A stretch of 64,000 bases of DNA from Coemansia sp. RSA 487 (taxonomy: Eukaryota; Kickxellomycota; Kickxellomycetes; Kickxellales; Kickxellaceae), in contig JANBRJ010000063.1 in the NCBI GenBank assembly GCA_027577595.1, forward strand, positions 1 to 64,000, written 5' to 3'. This document shows positions 41,028-51,234 of this stretch, piece by piece (within the stretch, counting starts at the first letter, position 1; every line of letters starts with the position of its first letter). The notes beneath the pieces are model-generated. The model was not told the DNA's origin, searched no databases, and was given only the letters and a program-made list of their open reading frames with translations. Position numbers and translations under genes: made by a program.

Positions 41028-43708
41028 ATGGACCTTAATTTTGTATGCGCAGCTGACAACAGCAATAGCGACAACGGCAGCGTAAATCCGTTGCCGGCTG
41101 TTCATGAGCTTAACAACATAAAAGCTGCACTGTCTGGCTTTAATGACCAGCAGTCTGGGCAGTCTTTCTCCACAACAAGCGCAATGTCGAATATGTCGAT
41201 GGGCTCGCAACAAAACTCGACCACTCCGCCGCTGACAGCGTCCTCGGACACATCCATGTTCTCAACCAGGTCGGATCATAGACTGGCTAGCGGGTCAACA
41301 TCGTCTGCGCCAAACTCGGCCCCGCCCAGCCAGCAGCGGTTCTCGCAGTCCAGGGCCATAGGGGCGTTGACTTCGTTGGCTGTCGGTGTGGCTGAAACTG
41401 TTCGCACCATCCAAGACGCCATCCATACGCCGCCCCCACAGCACCATGGTTACGCAAGCAGCGGAGCTGCCAACTCGGCCATGAAGGACTCCGCCACCTC
41501 GGTTTTCGGCCTTGCTGCCTCCCAGAAGCATCGGCAGCCAATCAAACAGGAAGAGAGCAGCAGCGCCGCAAACAACGGCGACTCGGCGCCGACGGACTCT
41601 GAGAGCATTTCGAAGAAACAGGCCAACAGCATCCTTGAAAAGTACCGTGGCGAGCTCAACGAAGTGGCTGAAAAGTGCAAGATCCTTAGCCAGTTTGCTG
41701 AGCAGTACGGGCCTGAGCGCAACCGGTTCCATGCTCAGCCCTCCGACGACCTTGTCATTGACATGGCGCGCAAGGCGTACGAGGTGCTCATGGTGTTTAT
41801 GACCATCCGTCGCGAGCGCATGTCCACCAGCGTTGATGACGACACCATGGAGTACATTCGCAAGCGTCGTACTGTTCTCTCGCCTGCACGGGCAAAGTCG
41901 CGCAAGCGTTCGGTAAGTACACACATGTTTGCCATTATTATCTTCCTTGTTTTACATTTTGCATGCTTCTTTTACCCCCATTGTGTCGTTTATTCCTCTT
42001 TTCTCTTTTCTCTTTCCTCTTTCCTCTTTCCTCTTTCCAAAGGGGGCCAGGATTTTGGGCAAGGCGAGCGAGGCAAGGCAAAAGATGCAACATGTCTCTT
42101 GGCTATGCATGTATGCAAATACATGTAAATGTACATGCTACAAATATCCCCCCTCCCTCGTCTCCCTCGTTTCAATGATACCTGTTAATGAAGTGAGCTT
42201 TGCGCAATTTGTCGTTTCGCGTAAATACAGAATGTCAAGGATTTCCTCACAACAGGGCTTGCTGACAACTGGCGCAAATCTTGTTTTTTTATTTGTTCAT
42301 TTCGATCTGCTTCAGATATGTGTGATTGCGAAATTATTGTATGCAGTACTCATGCCTCTTAATGTATATTACAATGTTGTGTTTTCTCTTTAGAAGCGAG
42401 CAGACGCGGCTCAGCCAAACACTTGTCGGTCGTGCGGAATCTCAGAGACCCCTGAATGGCGGCGTGGACCCGATGGAGCACGAACACTGTGCAATGCATG
42501 TGGTCTTCGTAAGTATCCCACTCTTGAATAATTTCCGTGCGCAAGCATCACAGCGATGGTGATCTCCACATCTGCACATCGGATGTCTATCCGCTTCTTT
42601 TTTTCTTGCGGCAGATCCCTTCCCAAAATGGGCTATTTGTTTTGGCCCTTTCTGCCACTTGCATGCATCCCATGTAATAAGCTGCATATCTGACGCTTTT
42701 AGGGAGGAGAGTTGGCGGACTTGGCAGTGCAGGAATCAGCTGCAAAAAATAAACAAACTTTTGCTGCCTCCTTCAGTCCTTCCAACTCCAAAAGCTACCT
42801 CCTTGATGCATCTGAATCTCTGTCGATTCGCTATCAAGATTTCCTGCCCTTTGTTTTTGTTTTCCCCTCAACCATTCTCCTTCCCACTATATGCACGTAT
42901 GACGCACACAATATGGTTGTAATTTCTGCTTTTTTGGGCTGTTTTTGAAAACCGATATTTGCGTCGGATCTTTTCACGCTTTCTGTGATTGCCCCTGTGT
43001 TTTTTTCACTCCTGCTATTTTTGCTTTATCTCATTTGACTCAGTGGAAAGCTGTCATTAATCATCATTATGCTCAAGGAAGACCTGTTTCCGAACAATTA
43101 CTTTTTTGCTTTGAAGATTAGATTATGCCAAGCTTAACAAAAAGCGGGCGCATGAAGCAACCTCACATGCCTCATTGTCCGGTGCCGACAGCACAGACTC
43201 GACCCCTCCAACGACTGCGATTGCCGCGAGTGGCGCCGCCACCGCACCACATGCCCAGCAACCGCTGAACCAGCAGACGTCGCCGCCACAGGCGCTATCA
43301 TCGGATCGCGCTCCGCAGGCCTCATCGTCGGTGTCGGCGTACACCAACCAACAATATAACGGAAACCACTCGCACATGCATCCACAAAGCGCAGGCGCAG
43401 CACCGCATGAACGCAAGGTCTTCCAGCCATTGTTTGGCCAGCAGCAACAGCCACCTGCGTCGTGGCAGCAGCAAAACACGCCAGTATCATCATGGCAGCA
43501 GCAGGCTGTGCAAAGCGCACCCCAGTACCCTCCGAGCAGCTCATATCCCGAGCAATTTGCGCATGGCCAGCAGCAGCCACATCACTACAACTCTTCAGAG
43601 AACCAACCTTACTACCACCGCTCATCGCTTCCATCTATTTATAGCGCTGACAGCCACTATGCAAACAACCGCCAGCATAATAACCAGCCACAACAACAAC
43701 AGCAACAA

Positions 43709-43741
<33 letters not shown>

Positions 43742-43798
43742 ATACCGGGCCAAATTCGTCAGCAATCAGCATCTTCGATTTCGCGGATTATCGGTTAG
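41028..43798 (+). CDS. GATA-type zinc-finger transcription factor (NsdD/SUB-1-like), three exons
   Basis: Exons are 41028-41912, 42394-42508 and 43122-43798, giving 558 residues. Both introns (481 and 613 bases) start GTAAGT and end TTTAG or TTAG. The single finger has spacing C306-x2-C309-x18-C328-x2-C331 (CRSCG ... TPEWRRGP ... LCNACGL). It continues across intron 2 (phase 1) as HYAKLNKKR. The 18-residue loop and KKR tail match NsdD-type regulators of sexual development in ascomycetes. A helical region near 222-280 ([15 protein letters not shown] ... [15 protein letters not shown]) precedes the finger, as in that subfamily. The C-terminal exon is Gln/Pro/Ser-rich with long Gln runs and is probably an activation region. 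The biological role is inferred. Confidence 0.85.
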
Positions 43799-44263
43799 AT
43801 ATTCTGTGTCAGCTTTATGTTCCCGCCCCCGCTGGTGTTAACTCTGTGGTTTCCACATCTACCTTCACTTCATATTTGTTCAAAGCCTTTCTCTTTTATC
43901 TTATCCTCGTTTTAAACCCATTTAATAATGTAAAAACCTGCCAAACCAGATCTTTGAAACGCTGCTTTGCTCAAAGCAGTTCCGTCGTTTGCCCCTCCCC
44001 CCCGCCTGTATTATTTGTTTGGCTGAGCACCAGATATCTGCATCTGTTTTTTTGTTCATGATTACACCAGTGTGGCGCAATAAACTACGTGATTGATTAA
44101 ATAATTAACATCAATGACTTGGCCTCCCTTTTTTTAATTTCACACGAAACGCGTATTTCTGGCCAGGCTTTCTTTTTTCCTTTTCTCGTGCTGCGTAAAT
44201 TGAATTACAACTTGTTTATGCGTTTCCTTTTATTTGTAATATTATATAAAATTGTCTGTCGTA
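43799..44263. other. Spacer between GATA factor and SET gene
   Basis: This AT- and T-rich spacer of about 465 bases includes the 3' flank of the GATA gene and the promoter of the SET gene. No gene or clear element is seen. Confidence 0.45.
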
Positions 44264-45880
44264 ATGCCCGAAATGCAAGCCGCCTCGCTTACAGCTGAAC
44301 AGCTGAATGAGACGGGTGACGGCCCAAAGAATGAAATTAGCAAAAGCAGACGGTCGCTAAGAACACACCAGCCGCGGTACCTTGACAATGCACTGACGGG
44401 AAACGAAGTATTTGACCTTTTAGACGAATATATTGTTGATGAAGACTGTGGTGGCAACGGCAGACGGCGGAAGACAAGGACTAGGAAATCACGGAGGCAA
44501 AGCAAAAGGCAAAAAACAAGCGCCACCCCCACTGACGGTGTTAGCAATGGAGCAGCAGCTGAAGGATCTACAGGAACAAATGACATACCTGCAATTGATG
44601 AAAGCGGTCAAGGAGCAAGCAACCAGCCGTCGAGTGCACGCAAAACAAACACCGCATTGCGACCACGCTGGTATAACCAAATGTATCTGATGTTTTTGGC
44701 GCTGCGGCAGTCGCCTGGGTTCACTGCTAGTCGAAGCGAATTAGTGCACAAGGCTGTCGAACTGGACCAAAAGATAAGCACAGAACGCGGGCTTCCTAGA
44801 GCATTTACCGGGAAAACGCCTCAAAACAGCGCCAGCGCACTGCTGACAAATAACGGGGATGGCCATTTCATCCAATTCCGCCCGCCTGGCGCCCGATGCT
44901 ACCATTTCAAACTTGCCTACAACCCTGGCGACTTTGAAAGTGCTCTGACAGCATACAACGAATGGATGGATATTCTTGTGGAAAAGGACTGGCCGCTGTG
45001 CTTTGGGACGCCACAGCCGGGCACCGAGAATGACGAGAACCCGGTTCTCAGTTACGATAATGTGCCAAAGTCCTGGCGTGATATAGTCGAGGTCAAGCCA
45101 TCGACTATCTCGAATGCGGGAGATGGGCTGTTTGCCGCTCGCGATTTGCCTGCAGGCGTGCCACTGGGCTTTTATTTTGGCGTTCCAATGACCGAGGACG
45201 AGTTTGACTCGTTGAAAGAAAAGACTGGGCTGGCTTCGCACTACTCGATAATGTACCGCAAAACCGTTCTGGATGCGACCGACGATAACGGATTGCCCTT
45301 TACGGATCCTGGCGGCCGTTTATACTGTCCTTTCCACTTTATGAACGAAGCGCGGCCTGAGCAGCAGCAAGATGGTAAGCAGAACTCCAATATTGTGTTT
45401 CTTGAGGGCATCAAGGTAAATCAAGTGATCTGTCTGACGCTCAGGGACATCACAAAGGGCGAAGAGATTTTTGTCTCCTATGGCGACGAGGTTGATAGAT
45501 CACATTGGAGTAGCACGCCTAGTGTAAAAGCAGACGAAGATGGTCAGAACAAAGTATCGGTTTCCGAGGCAGGCGAGAGCAAGCTGAAAGCCACCCCGAT
45601 CACTCCTACTATTCACAGAACTGGCGCTATACGCGCAGCTTCCCCAAAATCCATTGTTGTTGAAGCATGCTCAAGTGAAGGCTACACGCGTTCTAATACA
45701 GATGGAGAAAATACGACTCTTTCAAACAACAGTATTTCAAGGCTGCTGCAAATATTGCAAACCTCTGTGCAGGAGTTGGGAACTGATGGGGCCAAGGAGC
45801 CAACTTATGACGACACTTCAGCAAGCTCTGCCCTTCTCTCTAAAGATGAGTTTGGATTTGGAAATAATGTTGGAAGCTAG
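44264..45880 (+). CDS. SET-domain protein of unknown specificity
   Basis: The protein has 538 residues. The SET domain lies at about 272-408. It begins VEVKPSTISNAGDGLFAARD and contains GFYFG, a divergent central motif CPFHFMNEA followed by NSNIVFLEG, and the C-terminal KGEEIFVSYGDE that supplies the catalytic Tyr. The usual NHS/CxPN core is replaced by FMNEA ... SN, as in several fungal-only SET families, so methyltransferase activity is plausible but not certain. The N-terminal 100 residues are basic (RRRKTRTRKSRRQSKRQK) and look nuclear. A globular region of about 130 residues (RPRWYNQMYLMFLALRQS ...) lies between and is unrecognised. The C-terminus is low complexity. The substrate is unknown. 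Confidence 0.75.
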   Translation: MPEMQAASLTAEQLNETGDGPKNEISKSRRSLRTHQPRYLDNALTGNEVFDLLDEYIVDEDCGGNGRRRKTRTRKSRRQSKRQKTSATPTDGVSNGAAAEGSTGTNDIPAIDESGQGASNQPSSARKTNTALRPRWYNQMYLMFLALRQSPGFTASRSELVHKAVELDQKISTERGLPRAFTGKTPQNSASALLTNNGDGHFIQFRPPGARCYHFKLAYNPGDFESALTAYNEWMDILVEKDWPLCFGTPQPGTENDENPVLSYDNVPKSWRDIVEVKPSTISNAGDGLFAARDLPAGVPLGFYFGVPMTEDEFDSLKEKTGLASHYSIMYRKTVLDATDDNGLPFTDPGGRLYCPFHFMNEARPEQQQDGKQNSNIVFLEGIKVNQVICLTLRDITKGEEIFVSYGDEVDRSHWSSTPSVKADEDGQNKVSVSEAGESKLKATPITPTIHRTGAIRAASPKSIVVEACSSEGYTRSNTDGENTTLSNNSISRLLQILQTSVQELGTDGAKEPTYDDTSASSALLSKDEFGFGNNVGS

Positions 45881-45945
45881 CATATATTTTTATGTAGCAA
45901 AGTGAAACAAGCATATTGAAACACTACTTTATCTCTTTTTTTCAA

Positions 45946-46634
45946 TTACTTGTCAATAATATTAAACGCCTCCATGAGCGCACCATACACCTACAACGTT
46001 AAAAACAAACGTACAGTTAAATATCAGTAGGATGTCGAGTTTAGACTAACGTTATTCGTAGTCGGATGCTTTACAAAAACTTGGTTATTAATTACCATTT
46101 TGATCTTTGCACGAATCTCGCCCGCTTCTTCCGTGTACTTGTCGGCAAGTCTAGCAGAGACAGGTAGAATGTTGGGTAAACAGTGTTAGAACAAATATGT
46201 TAGCAAGGAATGTGTGTATACGCTTTAATTTCCAACTCTAAAAGCTATGATATACACACTTACTTTTCCATGTACTTGACCTTTTCGTCTATAAAAGCGT
46301 CAGCCTCCTCCAATGTCATTTGAAGATGGAACCCAAATCCAGCACTGACATATATAAATGAGGTATCTGGGACAAACGCCTTTACGAAAAAATCGGATCC
46401 CAGATCGACTTTTGTTTCCAACTCTTCGAGTCCCTGGGTACGGATCGTATCTATGTGTGTTTTGAGCTTCAAGTATTCAGACATCCGCGTGTATATTGTA
46501 TCCCGGAGCTCTAGCACTCCTTCCAAATCAGGCTCAAGTTTGTTGCTGATAAACTCGCTGTATTTGCTTACAACTGATTGTAGCTCTGGATGATAATCTG
46601 ACAAATGAACATGTTGTGGATAGTCTTCGTTCAT
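45946..46634 (-). CDS. UXT-like alpha-class prefoldin, three exons
   Basis: Exons (minus strand) are 46634-46264, 46150-46096 and 45990-45946. Introns begin GTAAGT and GTAATT and end CTAG and TGTAG. The product has 156 residues. Diagnostic sequence in exon 1 is LEPDLEGVLELRDTIYTRM, VDLGSDFFVKAFVPDTSFIY and GFGFHLQMTLEEADAFIDEK, the coiled-coil/beta-hairpin/coiled-coil layout of prefoldins and close to UXT/ART-27. Exons 2 and 3 complete the second helix (KLADKYTEEAGEIRAKIKM-VYGALMEAFNIIDK). UXT is part of R2TP/prefoldin-like co-chaperone assemblies in animals; the role in fungi is inferred. All three junctions keep frame. Confidence 0.82.
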
Positions 46635-47074
46635 TCTGTTATATACCAGATATTGTGTGTGCTTTCTATAATAGTAGCAAAGGTGGTAAATATATATATA
46701 TGCTATAGGCAGAAAGTTATTGAGATGACACTTTGTTGGTAAATGTGCGCAAATTCTGGATATAGTGTGTAAAAAAACTGTGGGATCGCCTAAAAATAAC
46801 AGCTTTTATTTGTTATGGGCAAAAACGTGTTGTCTTATTCGAGGAAAAATGTTCTTTTAGCACTCCGCATTACACTACCGTGGATTATAGATACTACCAT
46901 TCCCTGGAAAAGCGTACAAAAGTCTGCAAAAATAGCACCATCACGTTTACCTTGCTTAAATCATTAGAAGCCATTGCAATATCGATCTAGACAGCCACTT
47001 CTTTCATTTCTTTATTCAACAAACCTTCATTAACACTACCAATACTTGGGGAGACAAATACTGAACAAAACACA
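46635..47074. promoter_or_regulatory. Divergent spacer between UXT (-) and the secreted orphan (+)
   Basis: This spacer of about 440 bases between head-to-head genes includes an (AT)n TATA-like run near 46689-46701. No gene is seen. Confidence 0.45.
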
Positions 47075-47377
47075 ATGAAAAGACTCTTGCATACATCTAG
47101 CTTGCTTCTTTGGGCGTCGTTTGCCCTCGGAGACTATGCTGACAACTGCAACCGCCTGTACTGGAAACCGCGCCTTGTCGGAACATACTTGGTCGATTCG
47201 GAACATATGCCACAGCACCGCACATTCGCTCAAAAGCTATCCTTTTTCGACGAACTTCCCTCGCCAAAGCGCATCCTTGGACCGCAAACCCCTGTCAAGG
47301 AGAAGATTGCTGATCCAAGCCGAATAACCGTGATGGTTGACTCTAACCGTTTTGTAATTGACGTGGATTGCTTTTAA
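47075..47377 (+). CDS. Small secreted orphan protein
   Basis: The 100-residue frame starts in good context (CACAATG). An N-terminal signal peptide is likely: MKRLLH, then a hydrophobic core (TSSLLLWASFALG) with a probable cut before DYADNC. The mature part has two Cys (25 and 99), compatible with one disulfide joining its ends. It is rich in Pro and charged residues. I recognise no domain. It sits between UXT and the BAG-like gene with no functional link. It could be a cell-wall or secreted effector-like protein; this is inference. Confidence 0.5.
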   Translation: MKRLLHTSSLLLWASFALGDYADNCNRLYWKPRLVGTYLVDSEHMPQHRTFAQKLSFFDELPSPKRILGPQTPVKEKIADPSRITVMVDSNRFVIDVDCF

Positions 47378-47716
47378 TAATCGCTGCTTTATTTAAAGCT
47401 AGTCGAGGGTTGGAGTCTAGATATTGGTTTTTTCTTGCCATGGCCAGTTACTATGCAAAAGACCAGAATTTGCAATATAAACCCATACCATTGTCCCTTT
47501 GCTTGTAAAATTATGTTCACAGTCTGATCATTGGAGAAATGGACGAGGGGGGCGGGATTTGGTGGGCGAATTTCCTTGATACTGCTTTTAAAATCTTTAT
47601 CTTGACACTACGTTTTTTATTTTTTATTTTTTATTTTTCACGATTGCAAGCGGAAAGGAACGGTCAGAACAAACTTTTACTTACACAACATATATTTTTT
47701 TTCGTGTGTGGAGAAT
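47378..47716. other. Spacer between the secreted orphan and the BAG-like gene
   Basis: The 339-base AT-rich spacer includes a T-rich ATTTTTT run near 47613-47637 before the next start codon. Nothing else is seen. Confidence 0.45.
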
Positions 47717-48340
47717 ATGAGCACAGCAAATGGTTTGCCGATACAGAGACAGCAATTTGGCAGATGGGCAGCTATCATGGCAGCCTTTGTCGTTGCTGCT
47801 GCTGCTGGGACAACCCTCTATTTATCCACGCGATACTTGAAGGCAGACCACGAGAAAACAGTGTGCATTCGCAACGCCAAGCTGAGATATCGAGAACTTC
47901 TAGCTGAGCTCTCTGAATGTAAGGGAATCATCGATTATATGGACAAAGAGTCGATCCCACGCGCCCGAGAGCTGGCAGAAAAGGCACACAGGCTGATCGA
48001 GCAATACAAAGAAAACGATGGCGACGACGAATCAGACAGTTTGAAGGAAACAAAACAAAAGCTAGAGCCTATTGAGCGCGAACTTGTAGGGATTAGTGAG
48101 CAAATTCTGAGACTGATGGAGAGGATTGACGGAGTCGCACCTGCACATATTCTGGACGCTGCAAAACTAGAGCCGTGGACTGAACTAGACCCAAAGCTCA
48201 AAAACGACGCCATTGGCAAGGGACTTGGTACTGTACTCGATCTATCTGAAGATGTTCGGGTTATAAGAAAGAGCTTGATACAAAAAGCCGAGCGGCGAGC
48301 CAAATCAGTCGATGCATTGAAATCAAAGATTAAACTGTAA
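47717..48340 (+). CDS. Membrane-anchored BAG-like protein (Snl1-like, tentative)
   Basis: The protein has 207 residues. One hydrophobic segment (about 18-40, RWAAIMAAFVVAAAAGTTLY) lies near the N-terminus, and the remainder is charged, helical and probably cytosolic. The C-terminal helices (ISEQILRLMERIDGV ... DVRVIRKSLIQKAERRAKSVDAL) resemble the last two helices of a BAG domain, whose pattern is a Leu-rich helix with L-x-D/G followed by a Lys/Arg-rich helix that contacts Hsp70. Yeast Snl1 has the same layout: membrane anchor then BAG domain, at the ER and nuclear envelope. The similarity is by pattern only; another helical membrane protein is possible. The first in-frame ATG is used. Confidence 0.45.
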   Translation: MSTANGLPIQRQQFGRWAAIMAAFVVAAAAGTTLYLSTRYLKADHEKTVCIRNAKLRYRELLAELSECKGIIDYMDKESIPRARELAEKAHRLIEQYKENDGDDESDSLKETKQKLEPIERELVGISEQILRLMERIDGVAPAHILDAAKLEPWTELDPKLKNDAIGKGLGTVLDLSEDVRVIRKSLIQKAERRAKSVDALKSKIKL

Positions 48341-48494
48341 TGGATCCAGGCTTCTTCTCTTTGAAAAAAAGTGCATCAATTTACTCTATCCTTTCACGCA
48401 TATACTTGATAATACATCAGGCTGTTTTCTGGATAATAGTGCTAACTAAAAATAAAAAAGAATCGCATAGTAAACGGATAGTTTTATTGAAAAA

Positions 48495-50117
48495 CTAAAA
48501 TCCATGCAAATAATATGTGTCATACGAGAACTCTTCTGGTGTTTCTGGGATTACAGAAAAACTTTGCAAGGATCCGATGTTTTCAAACATGTAGTTTTTG
48601 ATTACCATGTATATCGGGCCCTTTGGAGCATCCGCCAATACCCTTACCACCATATGTTTTATATATGTCGATAAGACTTTTTGTTGTTTTGGAGAAAACG
48701 CTCCAATATGTGTAGGACATATTAACTCCAAGTCATTCCACCTTTCGGCTCTAAAGTCAATTCTGTGAACCTTTAGCCGACTAAGTCTGGGCATTTTAGA
48801 GACCAACTGTAAGACTGCTTCAATTTCAATTGGCGGTTCAATATCTAATGATGTAACCGCCGGCCAGTCTATTCTTCGAATATGATCGGCTGATAGCCTT
48901 TTAATTATATGGATTTCAATATGTTCGGGTATGCTGGACATTTTGCAAACATCGTTGATGATATCTATGTGATCAAGCTCTGGCGAGCTATAGGTTGTAG
49001 AATATTTTGAAAATAGCCTCGTTAGCTCTGTGGTTACACTGACATTATGTAAATTCGAGACAATAGAGCCATTCCTTGCCAGAGTTATTCTTTCAACAAT
49101 ATCTGGAAGTTTGATTTTCGATAGAACTGACAGTAAATACGGATAAAACCCAAGGTTTATGAATCTGATCCGCGGTGCAAGTATGCGTAAGCTTGTTGCT
49201 TTTAAATCTTGGTAAGCAGTCTCATTAACATCCATGCTCAAGCTAAGATGCTCCAACTGCTCAAAGTTAACGGGTTCCGAGATATCGTTGCTGTTAGTGA
49301 ATAAACTCCAATCAAATCTAGGATTCATACCAAACATGTCGATTAGTTTTAATGATTCGGCATGGACTGGAGTTACTAGCAAACTATCGCCAACTGGATC
49401 TTGAATAACTAGACTGTTTAGTTTTTCTGAAAATGTAGCGGTTTCCGAAACAATAATGCTGCCCACTTTAATTTTGTTCAGCCGAGGACTAAGAAGTCTT
49501 ACTAGTTCTTGTCGAAAGGCAGTTATCAATCTCGAAGTGTTGTATTGCCGAGATATATAGCTGGTTATATTGGGCAAACTATCGACAAGTCTCCTGGCTA
49601 CCGCCTTGGCATTTGCCAATTCGATGCTGTACTGGATGTTACTTTGCAAATTATAACTAATAGGGAGTAGATGTACCTGCAGCTGCTGGATCCTCAAACA
49701 CATATCATTATTGCTACACAGACGATTAAGCATAATATGCATACCTTTGCTAATATCCGTGCAATGTACCATTTCTAGGTATAGTTTGCTTACGAATTGC
49801 TCGTATCCCTTTGGCAAAATATCCAGGTCTGAGATCACATCCGCGACAAGCACTGGGTTAGGCGACACCGCACTTTGAGGAAAAGATATCATACTGTTCT
49901 CTTCATCGCTATCTAAAGTGGAGATAGATGACTGCTTAGGAAAGTAGTATACGTATACCCATTTGTACGCCAGCGGCAGCGTGAGCGCTCTCCATCTCTT
50001 GCACACGGCCAATATGCGCAAGCTGTCCTGCCTTGTGAAGTAAGGGCTCATCGTGACACTTACCAACGGCCGAATGATCTGGACCAATATCTCTGGAGGA
50101 AGTTCGTTAATATGCAT
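48495..50117 (-). CDS. F-box protein with AT-rich coding sequence
   Basis: The protein has 540 residues. The N-terminus MHINELPPEILVQIIRPL ... LRILAVCKRWRALTLPLAYKWV is an F-box, the Skp1-binding module of SCF ubiquitin ligases. The rest contains irregular leucine-rich strands, such as QLEHLSLSMDV and IRFINLGFY, suggesting a diverged LRR-like substrate domain. Its base composition is clearly more AT-rich than the flanking genes, with many ATA, TTA and AAT codons. This fits a fast-evolving family such as those expanded in some early-diverging fungi. The ATG at 50117 is chosen because the F-box follows at once. The substrate is unknown. Confidence 0.75.
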   Translation of the reverse strand: MHINELPPEILVQIIRPLVSVTMSPYFTRQDSLRILAVCKRWRALTLPLAYKWVYVYYFPKQSSISTLDSDEENSMISFPQSAVSPNPVLVADVISDLDILPKGYEQFVSKLYLEMVHCTDISKGMHIMLNRLCSNNDMCLRIQQLQVHLLPISYNLQSNIQYSIELANAKAVARRLVDSLPNITSYISRQYNTSRLITAFRQELVRLLSPRLNKIKVGSIIVSETATFSEKLNSLVIQDPVGDSLLVTPVHAESLKLIDMFGMNPRFDWSLFTNSNDISEPVNFEQLEHLSLSMDVNETAYQDLKATSLRILAPRIRFINLGFYPYLLSVLSKIKLPDIVERITLARNGSIVSNLHNVSVTTELTRLFSKYSTTYSSPELDHIDIINDVCKMSSIPEHIEIHIIKRLSADHIRRIDWPAVTSLDIEPPIEIEAVLQLVSKMPRLSRLKVHRIDFRAERWNDLELICPTHIGAFSPKQQKVLSTYIKHMVVRVLADAPKGPIYMVIKNYMFENIGSLQSFSVIPETPEEFSYDTYYLHGF

Positions 50118-50354
50118 ACTGCTGGCCAAGGCTTTTGTAAAGTTAAAATATATGGACACAGAAGAAGGAAACGACAGGAGTATAAGATGCAACACAAACG
50201 AGTAAGCCCCTTTCTACACGCCAGCATTTTCTTACAATTTCTTTCTATAATAATAGAAAAATTCGAACGTCTTTCTGGTTTCATTTTCCAGTTTCTTTTT
50301 ATATTTAACGGTGCTAATTACAGCCCATTCGGTTGTATGCCTGTCCTGCCGTAC

Positions 50355-50475
50355 TGTGCAAAGCTAGTTGCGTCGAGTGAGAAGGGTGGATATGTGTCGA
50401 GTTGTCAAAGGCTTGTGATGGCGATAGCGCATTCTGCATTCCAAGGAAAAGCTGTTTGCGTCAGTTGGTGTTATA
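50355..50475 (+). repeat. Left copy of diverged inverted repeat
   Basis: Reading plus, GCAAAGCTAGTTGCGTC at 50357, then AAAGGCTTGTGATGGCGATA and GGAAAAGCTGTTTGCG at 50445-50460, match the reverse strand of 51235-51332 in order. About 23 bases are inserted between the first two blocks. The copy lies about 240-345 bases upstream of the F-box ATG. Confidence 0.6.
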
Positions 50476-50641
50476 TTTGTGCTTGGAAGCAAGAGGCGTA
50501 AACTGAGCTTTGTGGGGAGAGCTGTTTGCTACACGCCTATTATTTCACACTAAAATGGATTGGCTTCTCGATCTTTGTCTGTGCTTTCAATGTGACTAGT
50601 TAACATTGATCTTGATAAAGCCTAACAATCTGAAGAAATAC

Positions 50642-51049
50642 CACTACTACCTTGAGCAAGAGTCCAGCTGCAGTGCTGGTACACATCAAGAAAGGCCTAT
50701 GAAGCATTCAACGGCCTGACCATATCAGTGTCAGTACTACACAGGCATTTGGTTGGAAAATGCTGCCTATCAACATGAGGAGATGAAGGAGGTGCTCTGC
50801 TACGGTCCCCCTAAGTGCACCAACGAACTATATATGGAGCCTGTGGAAGTGGATGGTGCTTTGACTCCTCGCTCACGCATGCACAACCAAGATCTCGCTA
50901 CCGTTCTCAACTTCAGACATATTTTCCATGGCCTTCGCGATCACGGCAAGACTCCAGAGCGCTTCTGTCGCAGTCAGCCTGCAGCCGTTGCTACCACCAA
51001 TCAACAGCAGCCCAAGAAGCAAAGGAAGACGGCAAGGACGAACAAATAA
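50642..51049 (+). pseudogene. Relic of a TnpB/Fanzor-like (OrfB zinc-ribbon) transposon protein
   Basis: The longest intact part reads as about 98 codons without an ATG start, and the frame continues upstream of one stop codon near 50717. The key segment is HNQDLATVLNFRHIFHGLRD followed by PERFCRS, which resembles the third RuvC-like motif (D-x2-A-x2-N) at the C-terminus of TnpB/Fanzor-type nucleases. Upstream Cys pairs (LCYGPPKC, and SSCSAGTH further up) would fit remains of the zinc ribbon. It ends in a Lys/Gln-rich tail. No promoter, start or catalytic N-terminal half is present, so it is a dead fragment. The family call is by motif only. Confidence 0.4.
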
Positions 51050-51234
51050 CAACCACCACGAAACTCAGCCAAGGCTATGGCCGCGGCAAGCCCTAGTTCT
51101 AGAATAGGATGCTGATGTTGTCCCTTTTGCAGGCAGGTACTCGAATGTGAGCTGAAGAGATAGACATTTGTGGCTGCCTCTAGACAACAGTACTAATAAT
51201 GTATTTTCTTGTGTGTTTTCCTGCTTTGCACTGA

